Below are positions 1 to 5,550 of a stretch of 6,540 nt of DNA, piece by piece. Position numbers and translations under genes: made by a program. How positions within the stretch are numbered: position 1 is the stretch's first letter; each line of letters opens with the position of its first letter. The notes under the pieces were generated by a model. The model saw nothing but the letters and a program-made list of their open reading frames with translations, was not told where the DNA came from and made no database searches. The stretch is from Propionivibrio sp. (GTDB lineage Bacteria; Pseudomonadota; Gammaproteobacteria; Burkholderiales; Rhodocyclaceae): positions 1-6,540 of the forward strand of contig QKII01000016.1 of the NCBI GenBank assembly GCA_003249625.1, read 5' to 3'.

Positions 1-609
1 GGCCTGCCTGAGGTCCGGTGCGCTCGTTCGCGTATCGAGCCAGATGGCGAAAAAGGCGTCGGCAAAACCAGGCGTGTCAATCGCCCCGAGCAGCCGGTCG
101 CCCTGGTAGAAACGCGCACCGTCCAGGCGATAAAAACCGAGAATGTGGTCGCCCGGTTTCACATCCGGAAAGATGCGCTGCATCTGCTCGCCCCATTGGC
201 GTAGCAAGCCATCGTCGCTGACGAAGCGGCGCATTTCGTTGACGCTGGCGTCTGCGATGGCCTTCCCCTCGATGTTGCGCTTGTAGTCGAGGCGCAGCGC
301 CAACGGCGGACGCAGAGGGTCTTCTCCTGCCCACAGGGTCGCCTCGTAGACGAGAAAGCCAAAGCGCTTGAACTCACCACTCCCCCAGCGATTGAGCCCG
401 ACGAAGGGTTCGCTGCTGGCGCGAACCGGCTTGGTCATGCCGAGCAGCGCAGCCGCTCCCAGGGTCATAAGCAGGGTTCGTCGCTGGGCAGGGGCCGGCT
501 GGCTTCCGGCCGTCTCGGGCCGCGCACCAGCGCAGACTGCATTGCCGGCCCGGTAGCGGACATGGGCCGCGCAGAGATCAGCGATGCGTGAGTTCAAACT
601 GGACGACAT
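1..609 (-). CDS. Chalcone isomerase-like exported protein (3' end outside window)
   Basis: The minus-strand frame is open from ATG at 609 to the window edge (203 codons, no stop seen). The body reads as a bacterial chalcone-isomerase-like (CHASRI) protein: a conserved start of the domain (FVGLNRWGSGEFKRFGFLVY, residues 69-88), then LDYKRNIEGKAIA, a segment ending VKPGDHILGFYRLDG, and GARFYQGDRLLGAI near the edge. Bacterial members of this fold are not shown to isomerise chalcones; many are periplasmic and a fatty-acid-binding role is plausible. Around residues 43-60 a twin arginine followed by a hydrophobic stretch (QRRTLLMTLGAAALLG) suggests a Tat or Sec signal peptide. The start is uncertain: ATG 609 has a GGA 8 nt upstream and gives a long n-region, in-frame TTG 597 is possible, and ATG 468 would remove the arginine pair. 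With ATG 609 the gene overlaps the methyltransferase gene by 32 nt, so it is the last visible member of the lipid-modification operon. The family call is firm; the exact role is unknown. Confidence 0.85.
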   Translation of the reverse strand, partial: MSSSLNSRIADLCAAHVRYRAGNAVCAGARPETAGSQPAPAQRRTLLMTLGAAALLGMTKPVRASSEPFVGLNRWGSGEFKRFGFLVYEATLWAGEDPLRPPLALRLDYKRNIEGKAIADASVNEMRRFVSDDGLLRQWGEQMQRIFPDVKPGDHILGFYRLDGARFYQGDRLLGAIDTPGFADAFFAIWLDTRTSAPDLRQA

Positions 610-1774
610 CGATGTTTCCGGCCATGAAGCCGGCCTCGCAGTAACAGAGATAGAGGCGCCACAGGCGGCGGAAAGTTTCGTCGAAGCCCAAGGGGGCTAT
701 GTGCGGCCAGTTGGCTTCGAAGGTCGTTCGCCACTCTGAAAGCGTACGGGCATAGTCGAGGCCGAAGGCGAATTCGTCGGCGACCCGCAGGCCTTCGCGC
801 GCCGCTGCATTGCGGAAGGCGCTGCGCGAGGGCAACATGCCGCCGGGGAAAATGTATTGCTGGATGAAATCAGTGCCACGCCGGTAGGCGGCGAACAGGT
901 CGTCGCGAATGGTGATGCTCTGGATCACGGCCTTGCCGCCCGGCTTGAGCGCCCGGGCGACAGTCGCGAAATAAGCCGGCCACCACTGCTCACCCACCGC
1001 CTCGAACATCTCGATGGAGACAACGTGATCGAACTGTTCGCGGGTATCGCGGTAGTCCTGCAAGCGCAGGTCAGCCTGCGGGACGCGCTGTTGTGCCCAT
1101 GCCAGCTGCGCTGGCGACAGGGTCAGGCCGGTCAGATGCAGTCCGTCATGCACAGCCAGTTCGGCGAAGCCCCCCCAGCCGCAGCCGATTTCCAGCACGC
1201 TGTCCCCCGCCTTGGCCTGTAGGCGCTCGAGGATGCGCCTGTACTTGAAGTGCTGGGCGGCGATCAGTGAGCCGTCGTCTTCTGCCCGGTAGATCGCCGA
1301 CGAGTAGCTCATGCCCGGATCCAGCCAGGCGCGGTAGAAATCGTTGCCCAGATCGTAGTGGGCCATGATGTTGCGCTTGCTGCCGGACCGGCTATTACGG
1401 TTGAACCAGTGGCGCACACGCGCTGCCAACAGTTGCCGCCAAGAACCATAGACTGCTCGTGCCAACGCATCGCGGTTGCGTGCCAACAGGGCGAGCAGGC
1501 TAGTGACGTCGGGCGAATCCCACTGGCCGTCGAGGTAAGCTTCGGCCAGACCGATGTCACCACGCGCCAGAACCCGGCCGAACATCGCCTCGTCGTGCAC
1601 CTGCAAGGCAACCCCGCTTTCGCCTTCGCCGAACAGGGTACTGGAGCCATCCGGCAGGCGCACCTCGAGCAGGCCACCGGTCAGCTTTTCGAGCAGTTCA
1701 AAAACGGTACGGGTATCGCGCGCCAGCGGTTCCGTGCCGCGCAGAATCAGTGCGTGATTGAGAGTCTGGTTCAT
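578..1774 (-). CDS. cfa: Cfa-like SAM-dependent fatty-acid methyltransferase
   Basis: 398 residues, the usual length for cyclopropane-fatty-acyl-phospholipid synthases. These cytoplasmic, membrane-associated enzymes transfer a one-carbon unit from S-adenosylmethionine to the double bond of phospholipid acyl chains. The SAM site is VLEIGCGWGG (193-202). Other family blocks are AHYDLGNDFY (138-147), QDYRD (239-243), EMFEAVG (255-261), LKPGG (276-280), YIFPGGMLPS (307-316) and the C-terminal CYCEAGF (377-383). Start ATG 1774 is chosen because it overlaps the TGA of the DUF1365 gene as ATGA and has AAAGGA 9 nt upstream; the 28 in-frame codons farther upstream lie inside the DUF1365 gene. Against the E. 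coli enzyme as I recall it, the bicarbonate-binding Cys is Ser159 and the His is Gln285, while the Glu (258) and Tyr (341) are kept. Products other than a cyclopropane, such as a methylated acyl chain as for the UfaM type of furan-fatty-acid pathways, are therefore possible. Family call firm; reaction uncertain. Confidence 0.95.
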   Translation of the reverse strand: MNQTLNHALILRGTEPLARDTRTVFELLEKLTGGLLEVRLPDGSSTLFGEGESGVALQVHDEAMFGRVLARGDIGLAEAYLDGQWDSPDVTSLLALLARNRDALARAVYGSWRQLLAARVRHWFNRNSRSGSKRNIMAHYDLGNDFYRAWLDPGMSYSSAIYRAEDDGSLIAAQHFKYRRILERLQAKAGDSVLEIGCGWGGFAELAVHDGLHLTGLTLSPAQLAWAQQRVPQADLRLQDYRDTREQFDHVVSIEMFEAVGEQWWPAYFATVARALKPGGKAVIQSITIRDDLFAAYRRGTDFIQQYIFPGGMLPSRSAFRNAAAREGLRVADEFAFGLDYARTLSEWRTTFEANWPHIAPLGFDETFRRLWRLYLCYCEAGFMAGNIDVVQFELTHR

Positions 1775-2535
1775 TTGGTCGATTCCTTTAGGGAACGAGA
1801 TACAGGGTGCGCCCCGTGAAAAGGGACGCCTTTCAACCACAGTTTCAACGCCTGCCAATGGATCCGGGCTATGACGCCGAGTGTCAGGAAGGGCATGCGC
1901 AAGAAAGCCTTGAGGATGGCCATAGACGACCAGGGCTGGGGCTTGCCGGAGATGGAAGTGAGCAGCAGTTCACCCTCCGCATCGTCGTAATCGATACGGC
2001 AGAGTTGCACCGAACGTTCGACGTGGAAGCGGAAGCGATAGCCACCCTCGACCTTGTTGAAGGGCGAAACGTGGAACAGTTTGTCCGCGCGCATTTCCTC
2101 CCCGTCGACCAAAGGCACGCCGCGACGGTGCAGCAGGTAACTGTGCGAACCGCCGAAGGTATTGTTAACCTCGGCCAGGATGGCGATCAGTCGGCCGCTA
2201 CGGTCATGGCAAAACCAGAAGCTCACCGGATTGAAAACAAAGCCAAGCACCCGCGGAAAAGTCTGCAGGACGATGTCACCATCGTTGGGCAGGCCATGTT
2301 CGACCAGCAGGTTCTCAATCCACGGCAACAGTGGGCTACCATCACGCGGCCCGTGGTCCTTGCTGTAAAAACTCAGCAGGTTTCGGCTGTCAATCGAGAA
2401 CAGCGCACACTTTGCCGCCTCAGGATCGCGCACCGGCAGTTGCACGTAGAACACCGGATAAGTGAAATCATTCACCACCGGGCGCAGACGCCGGTGCATG
2501 ACATGGCCAAGGCAGAGTTTGGGCTCGGCGCTCAT
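1771..2535 (-). CDS. DUF1365 family protein of the fatty-acid modification operon
   Basis: 254 residues, typical for DUF1365. The conserved blocks are all visible: HVMHRRLRPVVNDFTYPVFY (11-30), DHGPRDG (60-66), QTFPRVLGFVFNPVSFWFCH (91-110), EVNNTFGGSHSYLL (122-135), KLFHVSPF (152-159) and a C-terminal amphipathic or hydrophobic stretch (IARIHWQALKLWLKG, 222-236) that may touch the membrane. The biochemical function is not established in general; the family is almost always beside an amine-oxidase-like flavoprotein and a Cfa-like methyltransferase, as here, so a part in acyl-chain modification is inferred from context. ATG 2535 lies 8 nt after the oxidoreductase stop and places the family's first conserved block at the usual distance from the N-terminus. 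There is no strong Shine-Dalgarno, so re-initiation after the upstream gene is likely. An in-frame GTG at 2592, with AAAGG upstream, would add 19 residues inside the previous gene and is less likely. The stop overlaps the methyltransferase ATG. Confidence 0.93.
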   Translation of the reverse strand: MSAEPKLCLGHVMHRRLRPVVNDFTYPVFYVQLPVRDPEAAKCALFSIDSRNLLSFYSKDHGPRDGSPLLPWIENLLVEHGLPNDGDIVLQTFPRVLGFVFNPVSFWFCHDRSGRLIAILAEVNNTFGGSHSYLLHRRGVPLVDGEEMRADKLFHVSPFNKVEGGYRFRFHVERSVQLCRIDYDDAEGELLLTSISGKPQPWSSMAILKAFLRMPFLTLGVIARIHWQALKLWLKGVPFHGAHPVSRSLKESTK

Positions 2536-2543
2536 GGTGCGGA

Positions 2544-3866
2544 TCAGGCAGTTTCCACTTCGCGCACTATCTCGGCGGCACAGCCCTGCCACGGCGCCTT
2601 TACGCCGAGGCTATTGGCAACGCGCAGTGCCGATTTCAGGCCGTCTTCATGGAACCCATACCCACCCCACGCGCCCGCTAGCCAAATGCCACCCTCGCCC
2701 TGCACATCGGCAAGCTGTCGCTGCGCGGTGATAGCCGGGCCATCGAAGATCGGGTGGGCGTAGTCGAATTCGGCAAGCACTTTGGAGGAGTCTGGCTCGC
2801 GCGCCGGGTTCAGCGTCACCACTACCGGCGTTTCGAAGGGCAGTGGTTGCAGCTTGTTGATCAGGTAGGAAACGCCAACCGATTGGTCACCGGGATCGCC
2901 CTGGCCGACAAAATAGTTCCAGGCCGACCAGAGCTTTTTGTCTCGAGGAAGCAAACGCTCATCCGTGTGCAGCACGGCGCGATTGGGCTGGTAGTGGATG
3001 GCCGTCAGCACCTCACGCTGCGCTTCACTTGCTGTCATGCCGAGAATGGCCATTGCCTGATCGCTATGGCAGGCCAGTACGACCTGAGCGTAATACTCGC
3101 TGCCACCGGCATGCGTCACCCTCAGCATGCCAGCCTCGCGCGACACGGCATGTACCGGGCAGGCCAGGCGGATGTCGTCAAGCTGTGCGGCGATCTTCCT
3201 GACGTATTCGCGTCCGCCACCCTTCACGGTACGCCAGATCGGCCGGTCGAATACCTGCAGCAGACCGTGGTTTTGGCAGAATCGGATGAAGGTGGCGAGC
3301 GGCATTTCGCGCATTTTTCCGGTCGGGCAGGACCAGATCGCCGCCGCCATCGGCAGCAGGTACCAGTCGGCAAAGGCGCTGGAATAATTACCCTCGGACA
3401 GGAAGTCGTGCAGGCTGCGCTGGTCGTCCGGATGGCTGAGCAGCCACGCGGTACTCTCGCGGTTGAAGCGCAGAATGTCGGACAGCATGGACCAGAAACG
3501 TGGGCGCAACAGGTTGCGCTTCTGGCCAAATATGGTCGCCAGATTACTGCCAGCCCACTCAAGATCCGGATTTTCCAGGCTGACCGCGAAGGACATCTCG
3601 GTTTCAACGCTTTCGACACCGAGCAGGGCGAACATGGCGATCAGGTTGGGATAGGTCTTGTTGTTGAACACAAGAAACCCAGTGTCGACCGGGTGAGACT
3701 TGCCTTCGAGACTCACATCCACCGTATTGGTGTGGCCTCCAAGGTAGCTGCCTGCCTCGTACAGGGTCACCTCATAGCGGCGCGACAACAGCCATGCGGT
3801 AGCCAAACCTGAGATGCCTGCACCGATCACGGCGATGCGCTGCTTGGTGTGGAATCTGGCGTTCAT
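2544..3866 (-). CDS. FAD-dependent amine-oxidase-like oxidoreductase
   Basis: 440 residues, a full-length NAD(P)/FAD-binding flavoprotein of the COG2907 kind. The N-terminal Rossmann fold carries the dinucleotide motif GAGISG (15-20) and an acidic residue ending the second strand (LYEA, Glu37), followed by YLGGHTNTV (41-49), typical of amine-oxidase/phytoene-desaturase relatives. The C-terminal FAD-contact block is IWLAGAWGGYGFHEDGLKSA (394-413). No signal peptide or membrane helix is seen. Such proteins sit with DUF1365 and Cfa-like genes and are thought to oxidise or reduce the acyl chain near the site of methylation (a desaturase or reductase step in branched or furan fatty-acid pathways). 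The precise reaction here is inference from context. Start ATG 3866 has a good AGGAG 6 nt upstream; this ribosome site overlaps the TAG stop of the small ORF just before it, so the two are probably coupled. Confidence 0.92.
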   Translation of the reverse strand: MNARFHTKQRIAVIGAGISGLATAWLLSRRYEVTLYEAGSYLGGHTNTVDVSLEGKSHPVDTGFLVFNNKTYPNLIAMFALLGVESVETEMSFAVSLENPDLEWAGSNLATIFGQKRNLLRPRFWSMLSDILRFNRESTAWLLSHPDDQRSLHDFLSEGNYSSAFADWYLLPMAAAIWSCPTGKMREMPLATFIRFCQNHGLLQVFDRPIWRTVKGGGREYVRKIAAQLDDIRLACPVHAVSREAGMLRVTHAGGSEYYAQVVLACHSDQAMAILGMTASEAQREVLTAIHYQPNRAVLHTDERLLPRDKKLWSAWNYFVGQGDPGDQSVGVSYLINKLQPLPFETPVVVTLNPAREPDSSKVLAEFDYAHPIFDGPAITAQRQLADVQGEGGIWLAGAWGGYGFHEDGLKSALRVANSLGVKAPWQGCAAEIVREVETA

Positions 3867-3875
3867 AAGGCGCTC

Positions 3876-4034
3876 CTATTTTCCCGGGAGTTCGTCAATC
3901 TGTTTCGTGAGGACCGTTTCATCCGGCTTGGTCTGACTGTTGTAGGCCACCGCCTGCGCCGGCACGATACCCAGCGATACCTGCGGGGCGATTCCTTTCG
4001 GACGTTTCAACATTGCAACCATGTCCAACCTCAT
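3876..4034 (-). CDS. Uncharacterised 52-residue protein, first ORF of the operon
   Basis: An ATG-to-TAG frame of 52 codons occupies most of the gap between the divergent promoters and the oxidoreductase. The protein begins MRLDMVAMLKRPKGIAPQVS, continues with a mildly hydrophobic LGIVPAQAVAY, and ends in a charged tail TKQIDELPGK. There is no clear membrane helix, cysteine or known motif, and I do not recognise the family. Support for a real gene: the frame is co-directional, codon third positions are rich in G or C across most of its length like its neighbours, an AGGA lies 9 nt before ATG 4034, and the stop (TAG 3876-3878) leads directly into the AGGAG ribosome site of the oxidoreductase with a 9-nt gap. 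In-frame ATGs at 4022 and 4013 are alternative starts. It could be a small partner protein of the lipid enzymes, or a leader peptide whose translation tunes the downstream gene. Confidence 0.6.
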   Translation of the reverse strand: MRLDMVAMLKRPKGIAPQVSLGIVPAQAVAYNSQTKPDETVLTKQIDELPGK

Positions 4035-4039
4035 TTCTT

Positions 4040-4055
4040 TTTGTCCTAGACAAAT
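4040..4055 (-). promoter_or_regulatory. Operator-like motif before the lipid operon
   Basis: Read on the minus strand this is ATTTGTCTAGGACAAA. Its core TTTGTC-TAG-GACAAA is a perfect 6-bp inverted repeat with a 3-nt spacer. It lies 5 nt before the small-ORF start and contains the AGGA that would serve as its ribosome site; it also covers most of the -35 box of the opposing litR promoter. A near-identical copy (14/16) stands before litR in mirror orientation. A binding site for the adjacent MerR-family LitR protein is the natural inference. Confidence 0.65.
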
Positions 4056-4075
4056 ACATCTTTTGTTCGTAAGAT
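4047..4075 (+). promoter_or_regulatory. Predicted litR promoter
   Basis: A sigma70-like promoter: -35 TAGACA (4047-4052), a 17-nt spacer and -10 TAAGAT (4070-4075). It would start transcription near 4082, giving litR a leader of about 49 nt. The -10 box shares five of its six positions with the -10 box of the oppositely directed operon promoter. Prediction by eye; the -35 has one and the -10 two mismatches to consensus. Confidence 0.5.
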
Positions 4076-4085
4076 AGTCACAAAA
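4061..4085. promoter_or_regulatory. Inverted repeat flanking the shared -10 boxes
   Basis: TTTTGT (4061-4066) and ACAAAA (4080-4085) form a perfect 6-bp inverted repeat with a 13-nt spacer, centred at 4073, the centre of the two overlapping -10 boxes. The half-sites match those in the 16-bp motifs on either side. A regulator bound here would block both promoters at once, as expected for a LitR/CarH-type repressor. The role is inferred; the repeat is seen directly. Confidence 0.5.
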
Positions 4086-4099
4086 CCTACCGCTGTCAA
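4071..4099 (-). promoter_or_regulatory. Predicted promoter of the lipid-modification operon
   Basis: On the minus strand: a perfect -35 TTGACA (4099-4094), a 17-nt spacer and -10 TATCTT (4076-4071). Transcription would begin near 4064, about 30 nt before the small-ORF start. The perfect -35 and optimal spacing predict a strong promoter unless repressed. The consensus sigma70 -35 suggests repressor control by LitR rather than an alternative sigma factor. Confidence 0.6.
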
Positions 4100-4112
4100 C
4101 GGTTTGTCTAAC

Positions 4113-4128
4113 ATTTGTTCAGGACAAA
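4113..4128 (+). promoter_or_regulatory. Operator-like motif over the litR ribosome site
   Basis: ATTTGTTCAGGACAAA, 14/16 identical to the mirror copy at 4055-4040. It contains a perfect inverted repeat ATTTGT-N5-ACAAAT if extended one base (4113-4129). The AGGA at 4121-4124, 6 nt before ATG 4131, is the litR ribosome site, so operator and ribosome site coincide. A further TTTGTC half-site lies just upstream at 4103-4108. This suggests autoregulation of litR. Confidence 0.65.
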
Positions 4129-4130
4129 TT

Positions 4131-5042
4131 ATGAGTATCCCTGGCTTCAACATCGCTGCCGTCGAGCGCGACACCGGGCTGTCCAAAGATGTTCTCCGCA
4201 TGTGGGAACGGCGCTATGGCTTCCCCGTACCGAAACGGGACGTCAACGGCGAACGCGTCTATCCGGCTGAACAGGTTGAACGCTTACGCCTGATAAAACG
4301 CCTGATGGATCAGGGACATCGACCAGGCAAGCTATTCGCCACACCCGCGGAGGAGTTGCCCATGCTGGCACCGCGCCGTTCGCGGCCGAACCGCGCTGAA
4401 AGCGATACGATCGATACAACGGGTCTGGAGGAATTGCTCGCGCTGATCAAGCAGCACGACGCAAACCGCTATGTGCAGGCCTTGCAGCAGAGGCTGGCGC
4501 GGCAAGGCTTGCAATGTTTTGTCCAGGACATCGTGGCGCCGCTCACGCAACGGGTCGGCGAAGCCTGGGAGAACGGATTGTTCGAAGTATTCGAGGAGCA
4601 CCTGTTTACCGAGCTGACCAAGCGGGTGCTGCGGCAGGCCATCGCCACCCTGCCGCGAGGCAGCGGCTCGCCACGCGTGTTGCTGACCAGCGTACCCGAC
4701 GAACAGCACATCCTCGGCTTGTTGATGGTCGAAGCCCTGCTCACACTGGAAGGGGCCGAGTGCATTCCGCTCGGCACGCAAATGCCGCTGCTCGAAATCA
4801 GCCGCGCCGCCACGGCGCATCGGGCCGACATCGTGGCGCTGTCGTTCTCCCAGGCGTACCCGCATCGACACATCTCTGGAAATCTGGCGCAGTTGCGCCA
4901 GCTGCTGGCGCCTGATGTCGCACTCTGGATTGGCGGCGAAGGTACAAACCGGGCTATCGCCCCCCCTGGTGTGCTACGACTTGGCGCCCTGGAAGACGTC
5001 ATTGAGGCCTTGGCTGACTGGCGGAGCACCAACCTGAAATAG
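4131..5042 (+). CDS. litR: LitR/CarH-type MerR regulator with B12-binding photosensor domain
   Basis: 303 residues. The N-terminal MerR winged helix (about 5-70) has the family signature FNIAAVERDTGLSKDVLRMW, ERRYGFP and ERVYPAEQVERL. A helical-bundle segment (about 100-175) and a cobalamin-binding fold (about 180-298) follow. It carries the residues used by adenosylcobalamin photoreceptors: W146-x9-E156-H157 in the bundle and E191-x-H193-x-x-G196, where the His is the expected lower axial cobalt ligand; LSFSQ (237-241) and GGEG (268-271) fit the B12 tail site. W146 to H193 is 47 residues, almost the same as the 46 between Trp131 and His177 in Thermus CarH. Family members bind DNA as tetramers in the dark and fall apart when light breaks the Co-C bond, releasing repression. 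Start ATG 4131 has AGGA 6 nt upstream; an in-frame TTG at 4104 would add nine residues with no ribosome site and is rejected. It is divergent from the lipid operon, its likely target. B12 binding is predicted from residues only. Confidence 0.92.
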   Translation: MSIPGFNIAAVERDTGLSKDVLRMWERRYGFPVPKRDVNGERVYPAEQVERLRLIKRLMDQGHRPGKLFATPAEELPMLAPRRSRPNRAESDTIDTTGLEELLALIKQHDANRYVQALQQRLARQGLQCFVQDIVAPLTQRVGEAWENGLFEVFEEHLFTELTKRVLRQAIATLPRGSGSPRVLLTSVPDEQHILGLLMVEALLTLEGAECIPLGTQMPLLEISRAATAHRADIVALSFSQAYPHRHISGNLAQLRQLLAPDVALWIGGEGTNRAIAPPGVLRLGALEDVIEALADWRSTNLK

Positions 5043-5047
5043 CAACA

Positions 5048-5060
5048 GTTCGTTTCGAAC
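5048..5060 (+). terminator. Weak hairpin after litR
   Basis: GTTCG-TTT-CGAAC forms a 5-bp stem with a 3-nt loop starting 5 nt after the litR stop. There is no T-run behind it, so it is a poor intrinsic terminator. It may be chance or a 3'-end stabilising hairpin. Confidence 0.2.
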
Positions 5061-5106
5061 GTATTCGGAATGTTGTCAAAAGCGGCCGTGACTAGCCCCA
5101 TCCTGA

Positions 5107-5160
5107 TACGACGGCTTTAGCCAAGAAGTTCGCAATCAGCCCAGACTCTGTACGACGGCT
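5107..5160 (+). repeat. 10-bp direct repeat TACGACGGCT
   Basis: Identical copies at 5107-5116 and 5151-5160, 44 bp apart, each preceded by CTG (with one extra base in the first copy) and followed within a few bases by TTAG. Only two copies are present, with no array or flanking transposase; origin unknown. Confidence 0.4.
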
Positions 5161-5253
5161 CCGCTTAGGGACCAGTCGCGAGATGATCCAAGTAACAGAC
5201 GACAGCAGTGGATCGTGCTGACTGCTGCGGTGATGAATTAAATGGCGTCCACC

Positions 5254-5421
5254 ATGAAACGCCGGCAAAAGCTCTCGATTGCCATAACAGCCATGCTTGT
5301 TGCAGGCTTCACGGTAGGCCGCCTAGGGAGGATGGCTCTCGACGTAGCCATTCCCGGTTATTTGGCCGGACTGGTTGGGGGAGTCACACAGCCCTTGCAG
5401 TCTGGAAACTGCTTTTCCTAA
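5254..5421 (+). CDS. Possible small membrane protein (55 residues)
   Basis: An ATG-to-TAA frame beginning with a basic stretch (MKRRQKL), then a hydrophobic segment (LSIAITAMLVAGFTVG, about 7-22) and a second, weaker one (AIPGYLAGLVGGV, about 32-44). The layout of positive charges before a hydrophobic helix looks like a small inner-membrane or exported protein. An in-frame ATG at 5242 would add four residues. Neither start has a clear Shine-Dalgarno, codon bias is weak and I recognise no family, so this may be a chance frame or a remnant. It is co-directional with the hemolysin III gene 129 bp downstream. Confidence 0.35.
   Translation: MKRRQKLSIAITAMLVAGFTVGRLGRMALDVAIPGYLAGLVGGVTQPLQSGNCFS
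5397..5416 (+). terminator. Weak stem-loop with short T-run
   Basis: GCAGT (5397-5401) and ACTGC (5408-5412) pair around a 6-nt loop and are followed by TTTT. The stem is only 5 bp and the site overlaps the end of the doubtful small ORF. It could be a weak terminator for transcripts coming from the left. Confidence 0.25.
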
Positions 5422-5550
5422 CTTGTGGCACAGCTAATCTTCACTTTCCCTGATGGCAGGAAATTTCTCAGGTGCTATTAATGACGAAGGGCGCCTGCTT
5501 TTCTGGATCCGGGGACGCAGAGCTTGAGATTTATCCTAGCGAAGACAGCC

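Larger units (their letters stand above)
5043..5253. other. Gene-free stretch after litR
   Basis: I see no convincing coding frame, RNA gene or mobile-element end on either strand. Base composition is less GC-rich than the block to the left. It contains a small hairpin just after litR and a 10-bp direct repeat. If the small ORF at 5254 is not real, the gene-free region extends to 5550. Confidence 0.6.

Noticed and set aside
1775..1858. N-terminal extension of the Cfa-like protein to 1858
   Set aside because: It would run inside the DUF1365 gene; the ATGA overlap and AAAGGA support ATG 1774.
1807..2763. Plus-strand open frame of 318 codons opposite the DUF1365 gene
   Set aside because: Antisense shadow of a well-supported conserved gene in GC-rich DNA; its protein matches no family and it has no ribosome site.
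2754..3812. Plus-strand open frame of 352 codons opposite the oxidoreductase gene
   Set aside because: The opposite strand encodes a full-length flavoprotein with clear FAD motifs; the long frame follows from its codon bias.
4104..4130. Upstream TTG start for litR adding nine residues
   Set aside because: No ribosome site before it, whereas ATG 4131 has AGGA at good spacing; the extra residues would lie inside the operator region.
4332..5101. Two long minus-strand frames opposite litR (4332-4871 and 4469-5101)
   Set aside because: Both are antisense to a gene with clear MerR and B12-domain motifs and give no recognisable protein.
5107..5160. CRISPR-like array or insertion-sequence end
   Set aside because: Only two 10-bp copies, with no regular repeat-spacer pattern, terminal inverted repeats or transposase.
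5208..5453. 81-codon plus-strand frame rich in Cys and His
   Set aside because: No ribosome site, no codon bias, and it overlaps the more protein-like 5254-5421 frame in another phase.
5453..5527. 24-codon ATG frame before the hemolysin III gene
   Set aside because: Too short to support, without a clear ribosome site or context; a leader peptide cannot be shown.
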